Shown here: positions 18,918 to 20,359 of the stretch, piece after piece
Position numbering within the stretch: the stretch's first letter is position 1
Layout: each line of letters opens with the position of its first letter
Assembly: GCA_964501605.1 (NCBI GenBank)
Contig: CAZCTB010000035.1
Span: forward strand, 1-20,359
Direction of reading: 5' to 3'
Source of the DNA: JALOAF01 sp964501605
Lineage (GTDB): Bacteria > Patescibacteriota > Gracilibacteria > Absconditabacterales > Absconditicoccaceae
DNA: 20,359 bases
Translations under genes and position numbers: made by a program
The notes under the pieces: model-generated
What the model was told of the DNA's origin: nothing
Database searches by the model: none
Seen by the model: only the letters and a program-made list of their open reading frames with translations

Positions 18918-20288
18918 ATGATAAAAAAAATTAAAACTATATTATTTTTGTGAATGATACTTTTGTTTACAAATATAGCTCTTTGATGAGATGTATGATG
19001 TGAAAGCCACCCAGAATGGGATAATGATTTTTTTGTAAATCAAACATTTTGGCAACTCAATCCAACTACTGAACAAATAGTTTGTGCAATTTTTGGAAAT
19101 GCACTATGAGATTGAAGCATAGAAGATGAAAGTGCTTATACACAAAATCGAGATCCAAATAAAGTTTTAACATGAGAATGGAGATACTGCCGTAGTAGCA
19201 ATATAAATGTAGAAATACTGGAAAAGTTTGATCCAGAATTAGAACAGCTTACTGGTAACACAATATATGTTTTGACATGATCAAAATCTGTACAAAACAA
19301 TACTATTCATATATACCCATGTACGGCAATAATTAGTAAAAACCAAAGCTGAACTACCTTTTATAGTAATAATTATCTAAATACTGGATTGTTTGTGTGG
19401 GATATACCAAATAAATCTGCAGATGCTAATAGATGAAGAATATTTGACAACATAAAAATAGATGGTACAAATGATTGAAACGGATGATCACATACAAAAA
19501 ATGAATTTTGAATCAATTTTGATTATGATTATAAATGACGAGAGTTTAAGGAACCTATTATATATACAACAATAAATGATACAGAAATATACAACAACAA
19601 GTATTGAGCATTTTTTGAATGAAATCTTTCTATTCTTTTGAATAATTCTTTTTTGTACAACAATGATACCTGATTGATCATATTAAATTCATACATTTGA
19701 AACATTAATAATTCCCAATTTTACAACAATGAATATTGAGTATCATTCTACCAACTAACATGATGAACTATAAATAACTCACAGATATATAACAACAAAG
19801 AAATATGAGCAGCAATGGTTTCATGAAATAAAAATATTTTATGAAATAGTATGCTTTACAACAACAGCAAATGAGTACTATCACAAAACTGAAATCAAAT
19901 ATTCTTATCAGAATTAAATATATACAACAATGATATATGAGTTTATTCCAGAGACAATGAAGAGTACTTTTATTTCCATCAATTGAATCTTTTTGGAAAT
20001 GACGAAAACTTTGATGAGGATTGAAGTCCAATACAACAGTGATCTGGTATGACATGAATAGCAGATGGAACAATAATTACAGATTGAACAATAAGTTTTG
20101 ATTTTTTTACAAATCCTATAAGTTATGATCAAGAGTACTTACTCTCTTGGACTGATACATGGGAAAATCTAAAATATAACAATTTAGATTACAATTGAAA
20201 AACAACAAAAAATTATTCTTACTGAAGTGGTATAATACAGCAACAACAAAATTACTTTTTTGTTACACCAAAGTTAAATTGACAGTAA
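18918..20288 (+). CDS. Secreted right-handed beta-helix repeat protein
   Basis: This 456-aa protein has a signal peptide (about residues 1-22, KTILFLGMILLFTNIALG) and a Cys-containing N-terminal region (C at GCESH, IVCAIF, YCRSS, YPCTA). A parallel beta-helix of about seven coils of 22-23 residues follows (about 215-370). Each coil carries NNSxxYNNxxG, for example NNSFLYNNDTG, NNSQFYNNEYG and NNSQIYNNKEIG, with Asn ladders typical of pectate-lyase-like folds and surface adhesins. A short tail ends LNGQ. Many TGA codons are read as Gly, often in the turn after YNN. It begins two bases after the FN3-like gene, so both share one transcript. Beta-helix proteins bind or cut polysaccharides; no active site is evident. 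Confidence 0.85.
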
Positions 20289-20301
20289 TAGCCAAAAGTT
20301 A

Positions 20302-20356
20302 AAATGTCAGTATAATAGAAGAATATTTATATTCTTTTAAAAAGAAAATGACATTT
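20302..20356. terminator. Nested inverted repeats after the beta-helix gene
   Basis: An inner stem AAGAATAT/ATATTCTT (20319-20336, 2-base loop) followed by TT is enclosed by AAATGTCA/TGACATTT (20302-20309, 20349-20356). The inner stem can end the operon, though it is A+T only. A TATAAT at 20311-20316 inside it might alternatively belong to a promoter for a gene beyond the window. Confidence 0.4.
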
Positions 20357-20359
20357 ATA

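Noticed and set aside
19768..20132. Two overlapping minus-strand ORFs rich in Cys, Ile and Tyr
   Set aside because: They are shadows of the Asn-rich beta-helix repeats on the plus strand.
382..20288. TGA read as Trp (code 4) or as selenocysteine
   Set aside because: TGA falls on invariant glycines (P-loop, GGQ, GS motif) and is far too frequent for selenocysteine; no SECIS-like context is seen.

Overview
The window comes from an AT-rich bacterium that reads UGA as glycine (genetic code 25), as in the candidate phyla Gracilibacteria (BD1-5) and Absconditabacteria (SR1). Nearly every real gene has in-frame TGA codons. At recognisable family motifs these fall on conserved glycines: the HolB P-loop, the RF1 GGQ, the EF-G HDGAADMDW segment and the MNT GSRATG. 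TGG still encodes Trp. TAA and TAG are the only stops used, and the release factor present is RF1. Read with the standard code, the window breaks into short ORFs that are pieces or shadows of the genes below.

Left half (1-9195), mostly housekeeping: a C-terminal scrap of an IS30-type transposase, a small orphan gene, holB (minus), then secG with an anchored family-5 solute-binding protein. These are followed by an M50 membrane protease, prfA, a small membrane protein, fusA (minus), a small unknown gene and gatC (minus). Two copies of a roughly 60-bp double-hairpin repeat lie in opposite orientations on either side of the prfA block. Bidirectional terminators separate the convergent genes.

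Right half (9447-20288), accessory and surface-related: a large minus-strand membrane-anchored PKD-type protein sits downstream of an MNT/HEPN (MntA-HepT type) toxin-antitoxin pair. After a C/G-rich palindromic repeat array come three secreted proteins on the plus strand: a 712-aa protein of unknown fold, an 887-aa protein with fibronectin-III-like domains and a triple C-terminal repeat, and a 456-aa right-handed beta-helix protein. The first two share one upstream cassette (C-rich palindromes, a large imperfect hairpin, a strong TTGACA/TATAAT promoter and a related signal peptide) placed before unrelated mature proteins. This is the most unusual feature of the window. The set looks like an exported attachment or surface apparatus, which would fit the host-attached or predatory lifestyle reported for these phyla; that role is inference.
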